Part shown: positions 47,035 to 57,349 of the stretch, piece by piece | Layout: every line of letters begins with the position of its first letter | Position numbering within the stretch: the first letter of the stretch is position 1 | NCBI GenBank assembly: GCA_021613535.1 | Contig: CP075492.1 | Span: forward strand, 2,294,001-2,358,000 | Reading direction: 5' to 3' | Length of the DNA: 64,000 nt | DNA from: Adineta vaga | Lineage: Eukaryota > Rotifera | Translations under genes and position numbers: made by a program | The notes under the pieces: model-generated | Databases searched by the model: none | What the model was told of the DNA's origin: nothing | The model's input: only the letters and a program-made list of their open reading frames with translations

Positions 47035-48333
47035 TTAAGGGTGTGAGGGTGGGTGTGAGAGCATTAGTATTGAAACACCCACACGCAGGATTAAAAACAA
47101 TAGAAAAGAGTTTTGAAAATGAAAAGAAGCAGAAGATGTAGCACCTTTACATATAATTCCAGAAGGATTATGATAATCACTACACAGAACCGTTGAATTA
47201 CCACTTGGTGCAACAATATCCCATTGTATAAAAGTTATATCACAAGTTCCAGTTGGTGGACAATTAATTTTTGCAATGTTTGGATCATATTTTTTCGAAG
47301 TTTTTCCATTTATATTTATAAAACGTATATTTGAGAGTTCGGCAGCTGATGGATATTCTTTACATGTAGTAACATTTGATTCATAGCAATTGTCCACTTG
47401 AAGAGCATAATCACAATTGTCTACTATAACATCTTTAAACGTCACATTTCTCACAATCACTGTTCCATGAGATGGACCTCCTGGAAAGAATTTAATACGA
47501 GTCGCTGTTGTAGAATTGATCATTTTAGCATTAGATACATAAATATTTTTAACTGTATAAGGATGATCAGGTTTCATTCCAAGACTTCCAACAGATAGAC
47601 CATGTGATCCAATGCAAGTTATATTATTAACTGTAATATAATCTGAACCATATTTAAATGAAACACAATCATCACCATTGGTAACATGAATATTACTTAT
47701 TGTTATATGTGAACATTCACCTGTATCGAAACCATCTGTATTTTTAGGTCGATTCTGTGATGTTGAAACAGCACTTAAAACTAAATCAGATAATTTAATA
47801 TTCATTGAATTATTAGTTATAAATATAAACCAAAATGCAGGATCTATTAATTTTATTTTAGTAAATATTATATTAGAAGAATTGCTAAATTGCATAAGAA
47901 ATGGTCTTTCATAAGTTTTATTAATAGCAAAATAATCCCAAAATGCTTGTCCACTTCCATCAATAAGTCCTGATCCAGTTAATGAATGAAATGTTCCTCC
48001 AACTACATTTGTCATCAAGAAAAATGCTGTTTTTCCTTCCCAATAATCAATATCATCCGATACTTTAAGTGTTCCTTCAATTTGAAAATTACAATCTATA
48101 CAATTTCTAAAATCAAGAGGACTTCGAATCATGAATGTTTCACCAGCTCGAATAATGATCGTACCTCCGTTTCCACATGTTATTAATGCTTGACTAATAG
48201 CAGGTACATCATCAATTGAACTATTTCCAGCAGATAATGGTGTACATGGATCTTGTTTTGTAAGGGTAATGACTTGACAAAATATTCCATTTGAAACAAG
48301 TAAAACTAACCAAAGTAATATTGTGATATCCAT
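47035..48333 (-). CDS. polygalacturonase-like glycoside hydrolase, family GH28, secreted
   Basis: An uninterrupted frame of ~432 codons from the Met at 48333. This start was chosen because it begins a clear signal peptide (MDITILLWLVLLVSNGIFC); upstream codons are open but AT-rich. All four GH28 signature blocks are present in order: NTDGFDTG (~residue 195), GDDC (~219), GSHGLS (~243) and TRIKFFPG (~279), which carry the catalytic Asp residues and the active-site His and Arg-Lys. The fold is a right-handed beta-helix. The enzyme hydrolyses pectin-type galacturonan outside the cell. Most animals lack GH28, so transfer from a fungus, bacterium or plant is likely; the gene is intronless. The C-terminus is odd: after a hydrophobic run (SFLLFLIL) the last residues come from the telomere-like repeat. 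Confidence 0.93.
   Translation of the reverse strand: MDITILLWLVLLVSNGIFCQVITLTKQDPCTPLSAGNSSIDDVPAISQALITCGNGGTIIIRAGETFMIRSPLDFRNCIDCNFQIEGTLKVSDDIDYWEGKTAFFLMTNVVGGTFHSLTGSGLIDGSGQAFWDYFAINKTYERPFLMQFSNSSNIIFTKIKLIDPAFWFIFITNNSMNIKLSDLVLSAVSTSQNRPKNTDGFDTGECSHITISNIHVTNGDDCVSFKYGSDYITVNNITCIGSHGLSVGSLGMKPDHPYTVKNIYVSNAKMINSTTATRIKFFPGGPSHGTVIVRNVTFKDVIVDNCDYALQVDNCYESNVTTCKEYPSAAELSNIRFININGKTSKKYDPNIAKINCPPTGTCDITFIQWDIVAPSGNSTVLCSDYHNPSGIICKGATSSASFHFQNSFLLFLILRVGVSILMLSHPPSHP
47036..47085. repeat. telomere-like inverted repeat between convergent genes, overlaps GH28 3' end
   Basis: Arms AAGGGTGTGAGGGTGGGTGT and ACACCCACACGC. It sits in the 110-bp gap between the stop of the helicase-PARP gene and the body of the polygalacturonase gene. 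It supplies the last ~15 codons and the stop codon of the latter. Confidence 0.75.
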
Positions 48334-49617
48334 TATCATTATTATATTTAAAAAGATAAAGCTAAAAAAGTTGTTTTTATATATCGTGTTTTGCAAGTAG
48401 ATTTATTATTAAAGATAAAAAAAAGGAGTTGAAAGTAAGTCGAAGAATGTGACATTGAAGATAAAGATGATAAAAGCATTAGATATTTAGAAAAAAATGT
48501 TGTTTCAAATATTGACTTGGAGGTGCGGGTTATTTGACGCAATTAAGAGAAATTAATTTCAATGATGTTAGTTATTCAGGTTCATTACGTTTGGTGTGTG
48601 AAAATCAAAATATACCAAAAGATGCGCCGTGAAAAGCTCTACAAACCCCATTATAAAGCATATTGTGATCGATTCGAAAAAGGTTTAAAAAAATTATATT
48701 TTGACTAATATGTGCACGTTTATGAGGGTGGATGTGGGTATGGATGAGACTCTCATCCATACCCACATCCCAAACTATTTGAATTACTTTGCAATACATT
48801 TTACAATATTAATCGGTCATTCTTTTTTATCCAACCACATTTATACATTATATCGAAGTGCTGACGTAAGACATTTATTGATATAACAAATAGTTTTACA
48901 TTTTCGAATACTCATCATATCGCTTTCCATCTTATTCTCTTTTATTATCAGTATTTCATTCTATTTATTATAGAGAAAAGGTATAGTGCGCGAGTTTTAT
49001 TATCCGTACTTCATGTAAGCAGATGAAATAAAATCATTACATTATCATCTTCTATCAGTAATAAACTTAGTACAAAATACGCGTATATAAAATGATGACA
49101 AAACACTGAGATTAACATTTGTAAGTACGTGCTCGAAAAAGAGAATTTAATCATAATAATCAAATGGTCGATTTTTCAATAGCATATGAAATGGAAAACG
49201 ACAAGTTGATGTATGTATTGTACATACTTACCTTTCGAGACCCTACAAAGTAAAAATATCACAGCTGTCACACTATCCATACTTCAGATATTTAGAATCG
49301 GTTGTCACGAGAGACTAGAGCATATATTCAATCACCAAAGTATTTTTTTCGATAATTGAGAAGTATGAGTGGTTTGGGGATCTCTATCTGATTAACCCAA
49401 GATAGATGGTTAGGTATTTGAATACCTCAAGTAATGATACAATAGCAGTATTCTTTAGAACGATTAAAATTTAATTTTTAGATGATCTAAATTAAGTGTC
49501 ATTCATCTTGACTTTACCGATACGCTATCGACTTGTCGTAATTATCCTTAGAGACAAATTTTGTCAGGTAATTTGAGTTTTTTCACTAAAACTTTTTAAA
49601 ATTCAAGAGAATAATCA
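48334..49617. other. spacer between GH28 and Trk genes
   Basis: Divergent upstream region of both genes. Apart from the perfect palindrome at 48730-48770, AT-rich sequence with no supported frame. Promoters of both genes presumably lie here, but no core element could be assigned. Confidence 0.4.
48730..48770. repeat. perfect telomere-like palindrome, 20-bp arms with 1-nt loop
   Basis: The arm reads GGATGTGGGTATGGATGAGA, followed by one C and then its exact reverse complement. Flanking TGAGGGT extends the G-rich side. It is the only family member with perfect arms and almost no loop. Confidence 0.9.
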
Positions 49618-51748
49618 ATGCCTGTATCAACACGTGATTTTCAATATCAGAGACGTGCTTCTCGAGTTGCTATTGAAACACTAGCAGCAATTACAGAAAA
49701 TATTACACGTCTCAATGATGTGTCATTCGACGATGAAGATAATTCTCATCGTTCATCAGTTTCATCAGTAACCAATAATATGACTATCAATCTCGAAACT
49801 CAAACAAAACATACAAATATTTCGAGATTGAAGAATTTGTTGTTTAAAAACTATCGATGGAAAATGAGCCATTATTTTTATATTCATCTAATGTTTTTTA
49901 TTTTTAATGGTTTATTCGGTGGTCTAATCATATTTTTAATTGAAAATTATTCGTCATTTCCAAATCCATACATGGTGGTAACATACATTGATGCTTGGTT
50001 TATGTGCGTCTCAACTATATGTAGCTGTGGTTTGAGTACACTAGATTTTGCGCAACTCTCTCGTGCTTCACAATCTGCTATGATGATATTTGCATTTTTG
50101 TCAGGTTTTGCAATAAGTACATTACCAGCACTTATCATTAAAACTAGAACCCATAAAACTACTCATGGTATTAATGTTGATAATGATAATGAAAACGACG
50201 ATGATCAAGAAAATTATGAATTAGAATTATCGAAACGTCATTCGAATGAAAATTTATCATCACATATTCGTGATGAACTAGCACGATTACCAAAGCCAGA
50301 AGAATTACGTTATCGTGCGTATATTATGTGTATTGTTCTTATATTAGGTCTTTTTCTCACTATCAATATTATTGGTTTGCTTATTATTGGTATATGGCTT
50401 CAAACACATGCTAATCAAGAATATTTAATGCAAAATAATACTACTCTCAATCCATGGTATGTAGCATCTATGTTGACTCTTTTTAGTTTCAATCAAAATG
50501 GCTTAGCACCTTTCTCAACCGGATTGACGCGTTTTGTTGATGATATTTTTTTAAATATAATTATAATATTGGTAATATTTAGTTTTTGTCCATATTATTC
50601 TAAGCTATTCTTTTTAGTTAGTCATAAGTGGTTCTTCTTTCTTTCCTATTATTCTACGAAATGTCGTCTTTTTACTACGTCGTCTTGTTCCCTGGCGTCA
50701 TAAAGTTATTTTCGATTATATTCTTTTAAATAATCATCATCTATCGACACTTCTATATCCTACATTACAAACTCGCATCTATTTTGTTGTTACACTTGTA
50801 TTATATTTAATGAGCATTACTATTTCTCTGATACTTGATTTACAGAGTAAAAATTTGCAACAATACACTCCTAATATACGTATCATGATTTTCCTTTTCC
50901 AAACAATAAATTTACGATTTTGTGGTTTTCAAACATTTGATATTAGTCTGTTTTCGACGGCGACATTACTCGTCTATTTATTATTAATGGCTACCAAACC
51001 ACAAATGTTATGTGCACTTGATGAATCACCATTTGAAATATATTGGTTAACACTAGAAGCTCAAGCACAAGTTAACGATGAAACAAACCTATCGAAGTCA
51101 TTACCACAAAAGTTACAACGTGCAATGTCTATGGTTCCTGGTGCACATACTGATGCTTTAGTGTTCAATCAAATACATCATTTTTTACGTCGACAAAGTC
51201 TCATTACGAAGAAACTTGCAAAAAAGGAATTATTTAGAAACGTTGATAATAATTCAAAACATTCAAAACGTATTAAATCTTTACGTTTACGTTTATTTCT
51301 TATTCACTTTATTAGAGCATTATTCAAACATACATTTGATTTTTTTTTATTAACACGAACTTGGTTATTTGTCTTCATTTTTCTTATATGTGCTTTTGAA
51401 TATCATCGAATGGCACCTACTGATCCACATATAACACTTTTAAAGATTATTTTTGAAATTATTTCCGCTTTTGGTGGAGTCGGTATGTCTTTAGGCTATC
51501 CAAATAAAGCAACAAGTTTTGCTTCTGTTCTTTCTACTGGAAGTAAAGTTTTACTTATTGTAACTATGCTCATGGGAAGACATCGTGGTTTATTAGCGTC
51601 AATGAAAGATCAAGAAGTAATTAAATATAATGCTATCAAATTATTAATTCGTCGACGCGAAGAATACATATTTGAATGTCAAAAATCTAGGATGCCCGAT
51701 AAAATAGACTCGCAAATGGACAACAGTTCAATGGTTACACATTTGTAG
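49618..51748 (+). CDS. Trk/HKT-type K+ (Na+) transporter, two exons, 694 aa
   Basis: Exons 49618-50571 and 50618-51748, joined by a 46-nt intron in phase 0 that restores the frame: the junction reads NIIIIL then LVISGSSFFPIILRN. Four selectivity-filter regions of the superfamily are recognisable: STICSCGLST, SFNQNGLAPF, LRFCGFQTFD and SAFGGVGMSLG, each with the filter Gly between hydrophobic helices. A ~70-residue charged N-terminus and a ~40-residue acidic loop (DNDNENDDDQEN) face the cytosol, as in fungal TRK proteins. The protein would move K+ or Na+ across the plasma membrane. Animals generally lack this family, so acquisition from fungi or other eukaryotes is likely. The gene appears intact. 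Confidence 0.88.
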
Positions 51749-52008
51749 ACAGAATAACACAAATGAATATCTTTTTTAACAACTTTGATAATATTATTAG
51801 TCTTTAATAGAATGTCTTAAGAAAAATTTTCTCGTTACAATTCCATCGTTGCTGTGAAAGAATTTGACGGAATCGTCACAATTTTGCGTTATACTCTTAC
51901 TTGCATATTCACAGTCATTCGTTTATTGTTTTCTATATTTACAATAATATTGATAAGCAAAGGTTGATAAAATTCACATGATTTGATTAAATATAAAAAT
52001 ATTCTTAT

Positions 52009-52050
52009 TGAGGGTGTGAGAAAAAGGCGATATCCACACCCACCCTCAAA
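52009..52050. repeat. telomere-like inverted repeat
   Basis: TTGAGGGTGTGAG and CCACACCCACCCTCAA, 13 bp apart. It lies 260 bp after the Trk-type gene, touching the 3' end of the LRR fragment on the other strand, so it again sits between convergent ends. Confidence 0.8.
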
Positions 52051-52555
52051 TATTTATACTTAAGAATGTCGAAAGAGAAGGTAAAACATAATTATGATTA
52101 ATATTAATATTAATATCACAAGTATCGTTTATATTTGATAAGTGTTTTAAATTAGGAGTATATTTCATAAATTGTTCTATTTGATCAATAGAAATATAAT
52201 ATCTAGATATATTGAGGGATTGAAGAGTTGATGAGATTTTGTTTGGCATATATTCATTATTGTATCCTAGACTATAAGTAGTTAAAGAACAATGATGAAG
52301 TTTTGTTAAATTTCAAATTATATCGATAAATAATTGATAATTAACAAATAACTTTTGTATCATATGACAATTAATAGTTAAATGCGCGATATTCAATGAA
52401 TATGGTAAAGTTTTTATAATTTTTGTTAATAGTTTAGCTGAAGGTACATTCGGTAATGTTAAATATCGTAATTCAGTGAATTGATAAAATGATGAAATAT
52501 AAATATAAAATAAATCGATCTTTCCAGGGTTTCGATAACTTTCATCAATTGACAT
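52046..52555 (-). pseudogene. LRR fragment of an F-box/LRR protein
   Basis: One minus-strand frame runs from ~52555 to 52046, broken by an in-frame TGA at 52315-52313. Before it lie LRR-like strands (LRYLTLPNVPSAKLL, IAHLTINCHMIQKLF); after it come LTKLHHCSLTTYSLG and LQSLNISRYYIS. The style (strand-LxxL repeats, Ile/Asn-rich, no F-box left) matches the intact F-box/LRR gene at 55022-56824, so it is probably a decayed paralogue missing its 5' part. Confidence 0.6.
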
Positions 52556-53617
52556 TGATATAAAATGTATGGGAAAAATTTTCTATATAATAGAGATTTG
52601 TTTATACTATTTTTGTAGAGCTTTTGACACGGTATCTTCTGAAAAGAAAGCGAACTTTTATCACCGGTTTGTGTGCAGAAACATGGGCAAAACAATTTAT
52701 GCTACTATAACATTTTGAAACATAGTGTTTAATATTTTGACTGTAAAACTGTTACTTCTGCATCAAACTTAAATATTTTTTAATATAGATGGCCAGTACA
52801 AAAAGTTCTACAAAGTATGATAAAATAAGAAGTTTTCTCAATACTTCAGTTGTTTTGTCTTTTTTTCGTAGAACTGAAGATTATTTTGCTTATTGTACTT
52901 TATATTTCAAAAGTTTTCCGTATAGAACAGGTATACACAACTAGCGCTCGATCTCCGCTACAAGAATGTATGATCGAATTAAATCAGCATTCTTTAGTTT
53001 AAATGAACAACTCAAAATAGAAAAGTGGGGCGAGACTTATGACCTTCACTATATACGTATAGTTAAAAATTTTACTTATAGAGTACGAATTTATTCATTC
53101 TTTATCCTTTTCAATATTCACACTCTGAAGAGAATAAATTTTATGAATTTTTCTTGTTATTCTTTCTTAATCAATGTATTTATTCACAATGGTTGATTAG
53201 TTGCTGGTGAGCGAGCACGTTGTTCTCGTGTTCTTTTATTTTCTATTACAAATCTTCTTTTCCCCTCGACTGAAAGGAGGGTATAGCGAAAAAAAAGTTA
53301 CCAAAAAATACGAAATTCGTTTGTATGTATATCTGTTGCGGGTCAAAGGTCAGAGGTCAAAAAAATATTTTCTTTAAAATGATGGAAAACATCAAAAAAC
53401 GATAGTAGAGTGATGGATGGTGATCTTCATATAATAACGGAACCATTCCCGATCTTCGGGATATGTGACACCACTCTATATTTATTTGATACCAATGAAG
53501 AAGATGAAGAAAAAGAAATATGGGCGTTAGATAAGTTCTCAGAGAGACAGAAAATCTGACCAAAATCCACATTTCTCTGATCAAAGGAAACTGTGTAATC
53601 CTTCGATAAGTTTCTAT
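52556..53617. other. spacer, no gene supported
   Basis: Short open frames here (52966-53196 plus, 53357-53584 minus) show no domain. A triple AGGTCA-type direct repeat lies at 53340-53359. Confidence 0.4.
53340..53359 (+). promoter_or_regulatory. three RGGTCA half-sites spaced by 1 bp (DR1-like)
   Basis: GGGTCA (53340-53345), AGGTCA (53347-53352) and AGGTCA (53354-53359) follow each other with single-base spacers. DR1 spacing is the classical site of RXR/HNF4-type nuclear receptors. The site lies downstream of the metalloprotease gene and 1.6 kb past the Trk-type gene, so its target, if any, is unclear. Confidence 0.4.
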
Positions 53618-54574
53618 CTATTTAACAGAACGAACAATAATATCGTTCATATTTTGCACAACAGTTGGAGTACGTAATCGATTTAGATTCTTTGTTGCAA
53701 TCATCCATAGAACAAAGTTATCAGCTAGAATTTCTTCCGGGTGCATAATGTAATTCGTATTATTTCCATTTTGAGCGTGAAAATTTGTCGCTTGATCATA
53801 GGCAAGATATTCTAATGGTTGTTTTGGCTCATACGTTTCTTCATCTAATACGATGGTCGTTGCAACTAAATAGTAAAACATATCAGTGGAATATTTCGAA
53901 TCAAATGGACGAGATGCATGTATAATTGGTGAACATTTATAGATTTTGTTCTTCTGATGATTTTTCTTCCTCAGATTGATGAAATATTTCATCACAAGTG
54001 GTGCATCAGGATTAGTAATCTTCATTTCAGACAGATCCCAAGGAAATTCTGATTGACAATCAACAGGAATTCGATGATAACCAATGCTTGCATATAATTC
54101 ATCACGAATTTTTATATTCGTTTTTTGTCGACTCCATATATGAAATAATTCATGAATGAATATTTCACGTGTACCATCCGTCATTTGAACAATGTGTTGT
54201 GGAAGTACAATGACATTATTATTGCGACAATAAGCAGCGTCGTTCTCATCTTTCCCAGTTGTTAATACAACTAAAATACGAGGTGGTAGTACTAATAATT
54301 GTAACTGATCAATGCATTTCGTATTGATGTAATCAATATAGTTTCCAATACATTGTGTTTGCTTTTCATTCCAGTTTCCAATATGTTGTGCAATAAATGC
54401 GATGTAATCATCCAATGTCGCTGTTGACGATTTTGTTCGTGATTCTAAGTCAAATCTACTGAAATTACTAAAATAATCATCGATTTGTTTCTACTCGTTC
54501 AAAGCTTGTTCGCCAGATATCAACTGGATCACTGATCCATTGGCGTTTGCAAGTGAAAATTCTTGATCCGTCAT
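53618..54574 (-). pseudogene. HExxH zinc metalloprotease with one nonsense codon
   Basis: The frame starts at an ATG at 54574 (MTDQEFSLANANG) and would give ~318 residues, but a TAG at 54493-54491 stops it after 27 codons. Downstream it is open to the end. REIFIHELFHIW carries the HExxH zinc motif, and HPEEILADNF ~100 residues later offers the third ligand Glu, as in gluzincins. No other Met precedes the catalytic region until about 80 codons later, so internal initiation is unlikely. No signal peptide is evident. The exact peptidase family is not recognised. The TAG may be a true inactivating mutation, a polymorphism, or a sequencing error. Confidence 0.65.
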
Positions 54575-54819
54575 ACTTTATCAAGAAACGACGATGTATG
54601 AATGTGTATGTGTGTGTAATGATCAAAGAAGAGAATCTTATATTTCAGGTTTCGCTTTTTCTTTTGAATCGAAGTAACGCTTATCTTGAATAGACAAAAC
54701 AACGAGCACGTGTATCAACAGGTAATGATGAAACATTCATTTTTCTGCATGATTTTAATCGATAGGTATGCCTAATATATCAAGCACAATAGAATTCCAT
54801 CATTCAAAGACTATCTATA

Positions 54820-54867
54820 TTGAAGGTGTCAGTGGGTGTTAGATAGATGTAGTACCCACATACATCG
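54820..54867. repeat. weak telomere-like inverted repeat
   Basis: TTGAAGGTGTCAGTGGGTGT followed by AGTACCCACATACATCGAG. It is the most diverged member of the family; it lies 155 bp past the 3' end of the F-box/LRR gene. Confidence 0.45.
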
Positions 54868-55021
54868 AGGACTAAACGAGTCTGCCTCGACGAGTGTTGT
54901 TTATTATAGTCTTTATGATGAGACATTACATAGGTTTAAACAATTATCAGTGTCTCAGAAATATTTGAAATAAATGTCAAGAAATACCATAATATTATTT
55001 TATAGATTTCGATTGAAAAAA

Positions 55022-56824
55022 TTATTTATAGGATTCTTTAAACTCCGTTTCATTAATCCAAATAGTTAACCATTCTCCTGAACATTTAAATGTAAGTTTC
55101 GTTGTGTATCGTAATTGTTTTTCCCATTGTTGTTGATTCATAACATTGTCTATCGGCCAGTAATAATTAACAAATCTTAAAGCAAGACTTGAAAGATATG
55201 GAAAAGAAATGTATATGATTGGAATAATTTCAAAATCGATTGTATCAATTTTTAAATGTTCAACAAATGGGAATAGACTTGCCACATAACGAATATATTT
55301 GTCTTGAAATTTATTTTGATTTTGAAAGTTTCTAGGAGATATATACAATCGTTTAATATTATTATTTGTTTGTAGAGAAATAACTTGTTGATTGATGAAT
55401 TGATTGAAAATTATTTGAAGTGATGAAACATTTTTTGTAAATAAGAGAAGTGAATTAATCATATTCAAATTCATTTCTAATTCTGAAATAATCAATTCTT
55501 TTACCTTTGAAAGATCAATATATTTTTGTATCCATTCAATCAAAGATAAATTAACTAAATCCAATTGAAGACATGTAACATTAGGAAAATAAAAATTATC
55601 TTCCGAAAGTGGTTCTTTACTTGAAATACGTAAATTAGTTATAGATTGATTATTATTAATAGAATGATTTGTTACTGACCAAAATTGAACAGTTCCTGTT
55701 TCAATATTCATTTCAAAACCACTATCAAATTTATGTTTTCGATAATCAATTGGTTGATAATTAAGAATTGCATCTTCAGAAGAATTACACATTATAATTA
55801 ATATATGAAAGTTTTTCTTCTCGATCCAAAATTGACTTTCAAAACATTTTGATGTGTGAAGAATTGTGTCAAGACTATATTGTGATAAGCGAACTGCAAG
55901 AATTTTCAATGTAAAATAAATTAATTTTTGTAATGATGTTTCAAATAAAATTTGCCAATCATTTCCATTGAAAAAACGATCCGACGAATTAATCATTTCA
56001 AGTTTCATTAAATTAGGCATAACTTCAAAGTATTTTACTAACATATTCCATGTTACTTGAGTATATCGATCAATAAAATGTACAATAACAGTATGGAGTT
56101 TTAATAATGGTGGAATATGAATATTTTTATCGATTGATGATCGAGAATAATTTGATAGTTTATCAACTATACGAACATTTACATATTTGAGACCAGGAGA
56201 ATTCAAACATATATATTGGAAATCATTCCATGTACAACCATATCCTATAATGGTCAAATATTCAATATTTGTTTTAGATAATTTTTGAAGATTCCATAGT
56301 TGAGAATAACTATCAATGTCGAGATGAAGATGTTTTAGTGTTGTTAAACTCAATATGGATCCAGTGATAAAATTCGATATGTCAAATTGTGATGCATTTT
56401 GTAATTTTATTGACAAAATACTAAGATTCGTATTGGGTAACGAGCAAAAAAATCGATGTATTCTATCCTTATCGACCGTTCTGGAATCAAAATCAATGTT
56501 AAATTGACGAATTTTGTTGAATATTTTCAATGATGGAAACTTGAATAAAAATGCATCAATTGCACCAGGTGTATCTTTTTCTGATAAATTTATAGTTTTT
56601 ATCTTGTCTATATAATTGGATAAAAGAATAAGACAACTATAAAAATCATTTTTTCGAATACTTCGAAAATCGAAATGAATTTGTTGACATTGGTTAATAA
56701 GTCCATCGAAACGATGATTTAATTTATTAATAAAAGCAACAAATATATCGACTCCATTGATATATTTCTCGAAAAGATGTAAAAGAATCTCGTTAGGAAG
56801 TGATTCGATTTTTGATACTGACAT
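55022..56824 (-). CDS. F-box/LRR-like protein, 600 aa, single exon
   Basis: The ATG at 56824 was chosen; two upstream codons are open but not ATG. Residues ~3-45 form an F-box: IESLPNEILLHLFEKY followed by a hydrophobic, aromatic second half (FVAFINKLNHRF). The remainder is made of irregular leucine-rich strands (FPSLKIFNKIRQFNI, LTTLKHLHLDI, LQKLIYFTLKILAV, VEHLKIDTIDF). Such proteins recruit substrates to SCF ubiquitin ligases. Large lineage-specific families of this kind are common in rotifers and nematodes. There is no lesion and no intron. The right-edge gene at 62575 and the 52-kb fragment have the same style. Confidence 0.8.
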   Translation of the reverse strand: MSVSKIESLPNEILLHLFEKYINGVDIFVAFINKLNHRFDGLINQCQQIHFDFRSIRKNDFYSCLILLSNYIDKIKTINLSEKDTPGAIDAFLFKFPSLKIFNKIRQFNIDFDSRTVDKDRIHRFFCSLPNTNLSILSIKLQNASQFDISNFITGSILSLTTLKHLHLDIDSYSQLWNLQKLSKTNIEYLTIIGYGCTWNDFQYICLNSPGLKYVNVRIVDKLSNYSRSSIDKNIHIPPLLKLHTVIVHFIDRYTQVTWNMLVKYFEVMPNLMKLEMINSSDRFFNGNDWQILFETSLQKLIYFTLKILAVRLSQYSLDTILHTSKCFESQFWIEKKNFHILIIMCNSSEDAILNYQPIDYRKHKFDSGFEMNIETGTVQFWSVTNHSINNNQSITNLRISSKEPLSEDNFYFPNVTCLQLDLVNLSLIEWIQKYIDLSKVKELIISELEMNLNMINSLLLFTKNVSSLQIIFNQFINQQVISLQTNNNIKRLYISPRNFQNQNKFQDKYIRYVASLFPFVEHLKIDTIDFEIIPIIYISFPYLSSLALRFVNYYWPIDNVMNQQQWEKQLRYTTKLTFKCSGEWLTIWINETEFKESYK

Positions 56825-57349
56825 TATCAATTTAGAAATGTTTTCTATATTGAATTACCTTCTCATGAATATGTCGTTGTATAATATAAAGTATCGATGC
56901 GATACCTTTGTTGTTTTTTTCTTCGTATTCGAAATAAATGATGAAAGATGCCACGTGTATAGTTCTCTTCTCTTTTTCTGAGCAAATAAATCTTGTGCGT
57001 CATTTATGAATCATATTTATATTTGAATTTATAGGCATTTTTTCCCACTCATCCTTCGTTTCGAAATGATTGTATCGAAAATCGACTTTCGTTAATATTG
57101 AACTATAAAAATTCGCTTCCACTAGGGACCGTATATTGAAAATCAACAAAATTCTATTCATGAAATTATCTTTTGCTCGCTTTGCATGTTATCAACAAAG
57201 TATTTTTCTTTCTTCTGATAAGCAACCATCGCATTACCATCATGAGATAGAAAAAAAGCATCATAAAATCTCACAACAACAACAGAATAAGAGAGTCGAC
57301 ATATATTTGAAGCAAGAGAAGCATTTCTCACAAAAATCTACGAACAAGA
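56825..57349. other. divergent upstream region of two F-box genes
   Basis: The flanking genes start at 56824 (minus) and 57350 (plus), so this ~525-bp spacer presumably holds both promoters. No specific element was recognised. Open frames at 56757-56981 and 57136-57360 look like chance. Confidence 0.4.

Noticed and set aside
50572-50700. Apparent frameshift splitting the Trk-type transporter into two frames
   Set aside because: A 46-nt GT-AG intron (50572-50617) in phase 0 joins the frames and restores the expected filter-helix sequence, so the gene is intact.
51865-51880. Further copy of the GTGATTCCGTCACG motif
   Set aside because: TGACGGAATCGTCACA has an altered centre and spacing and no transposase nearby; chance resemblance. 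The same holds for ATTCCGTCAC at 58451.
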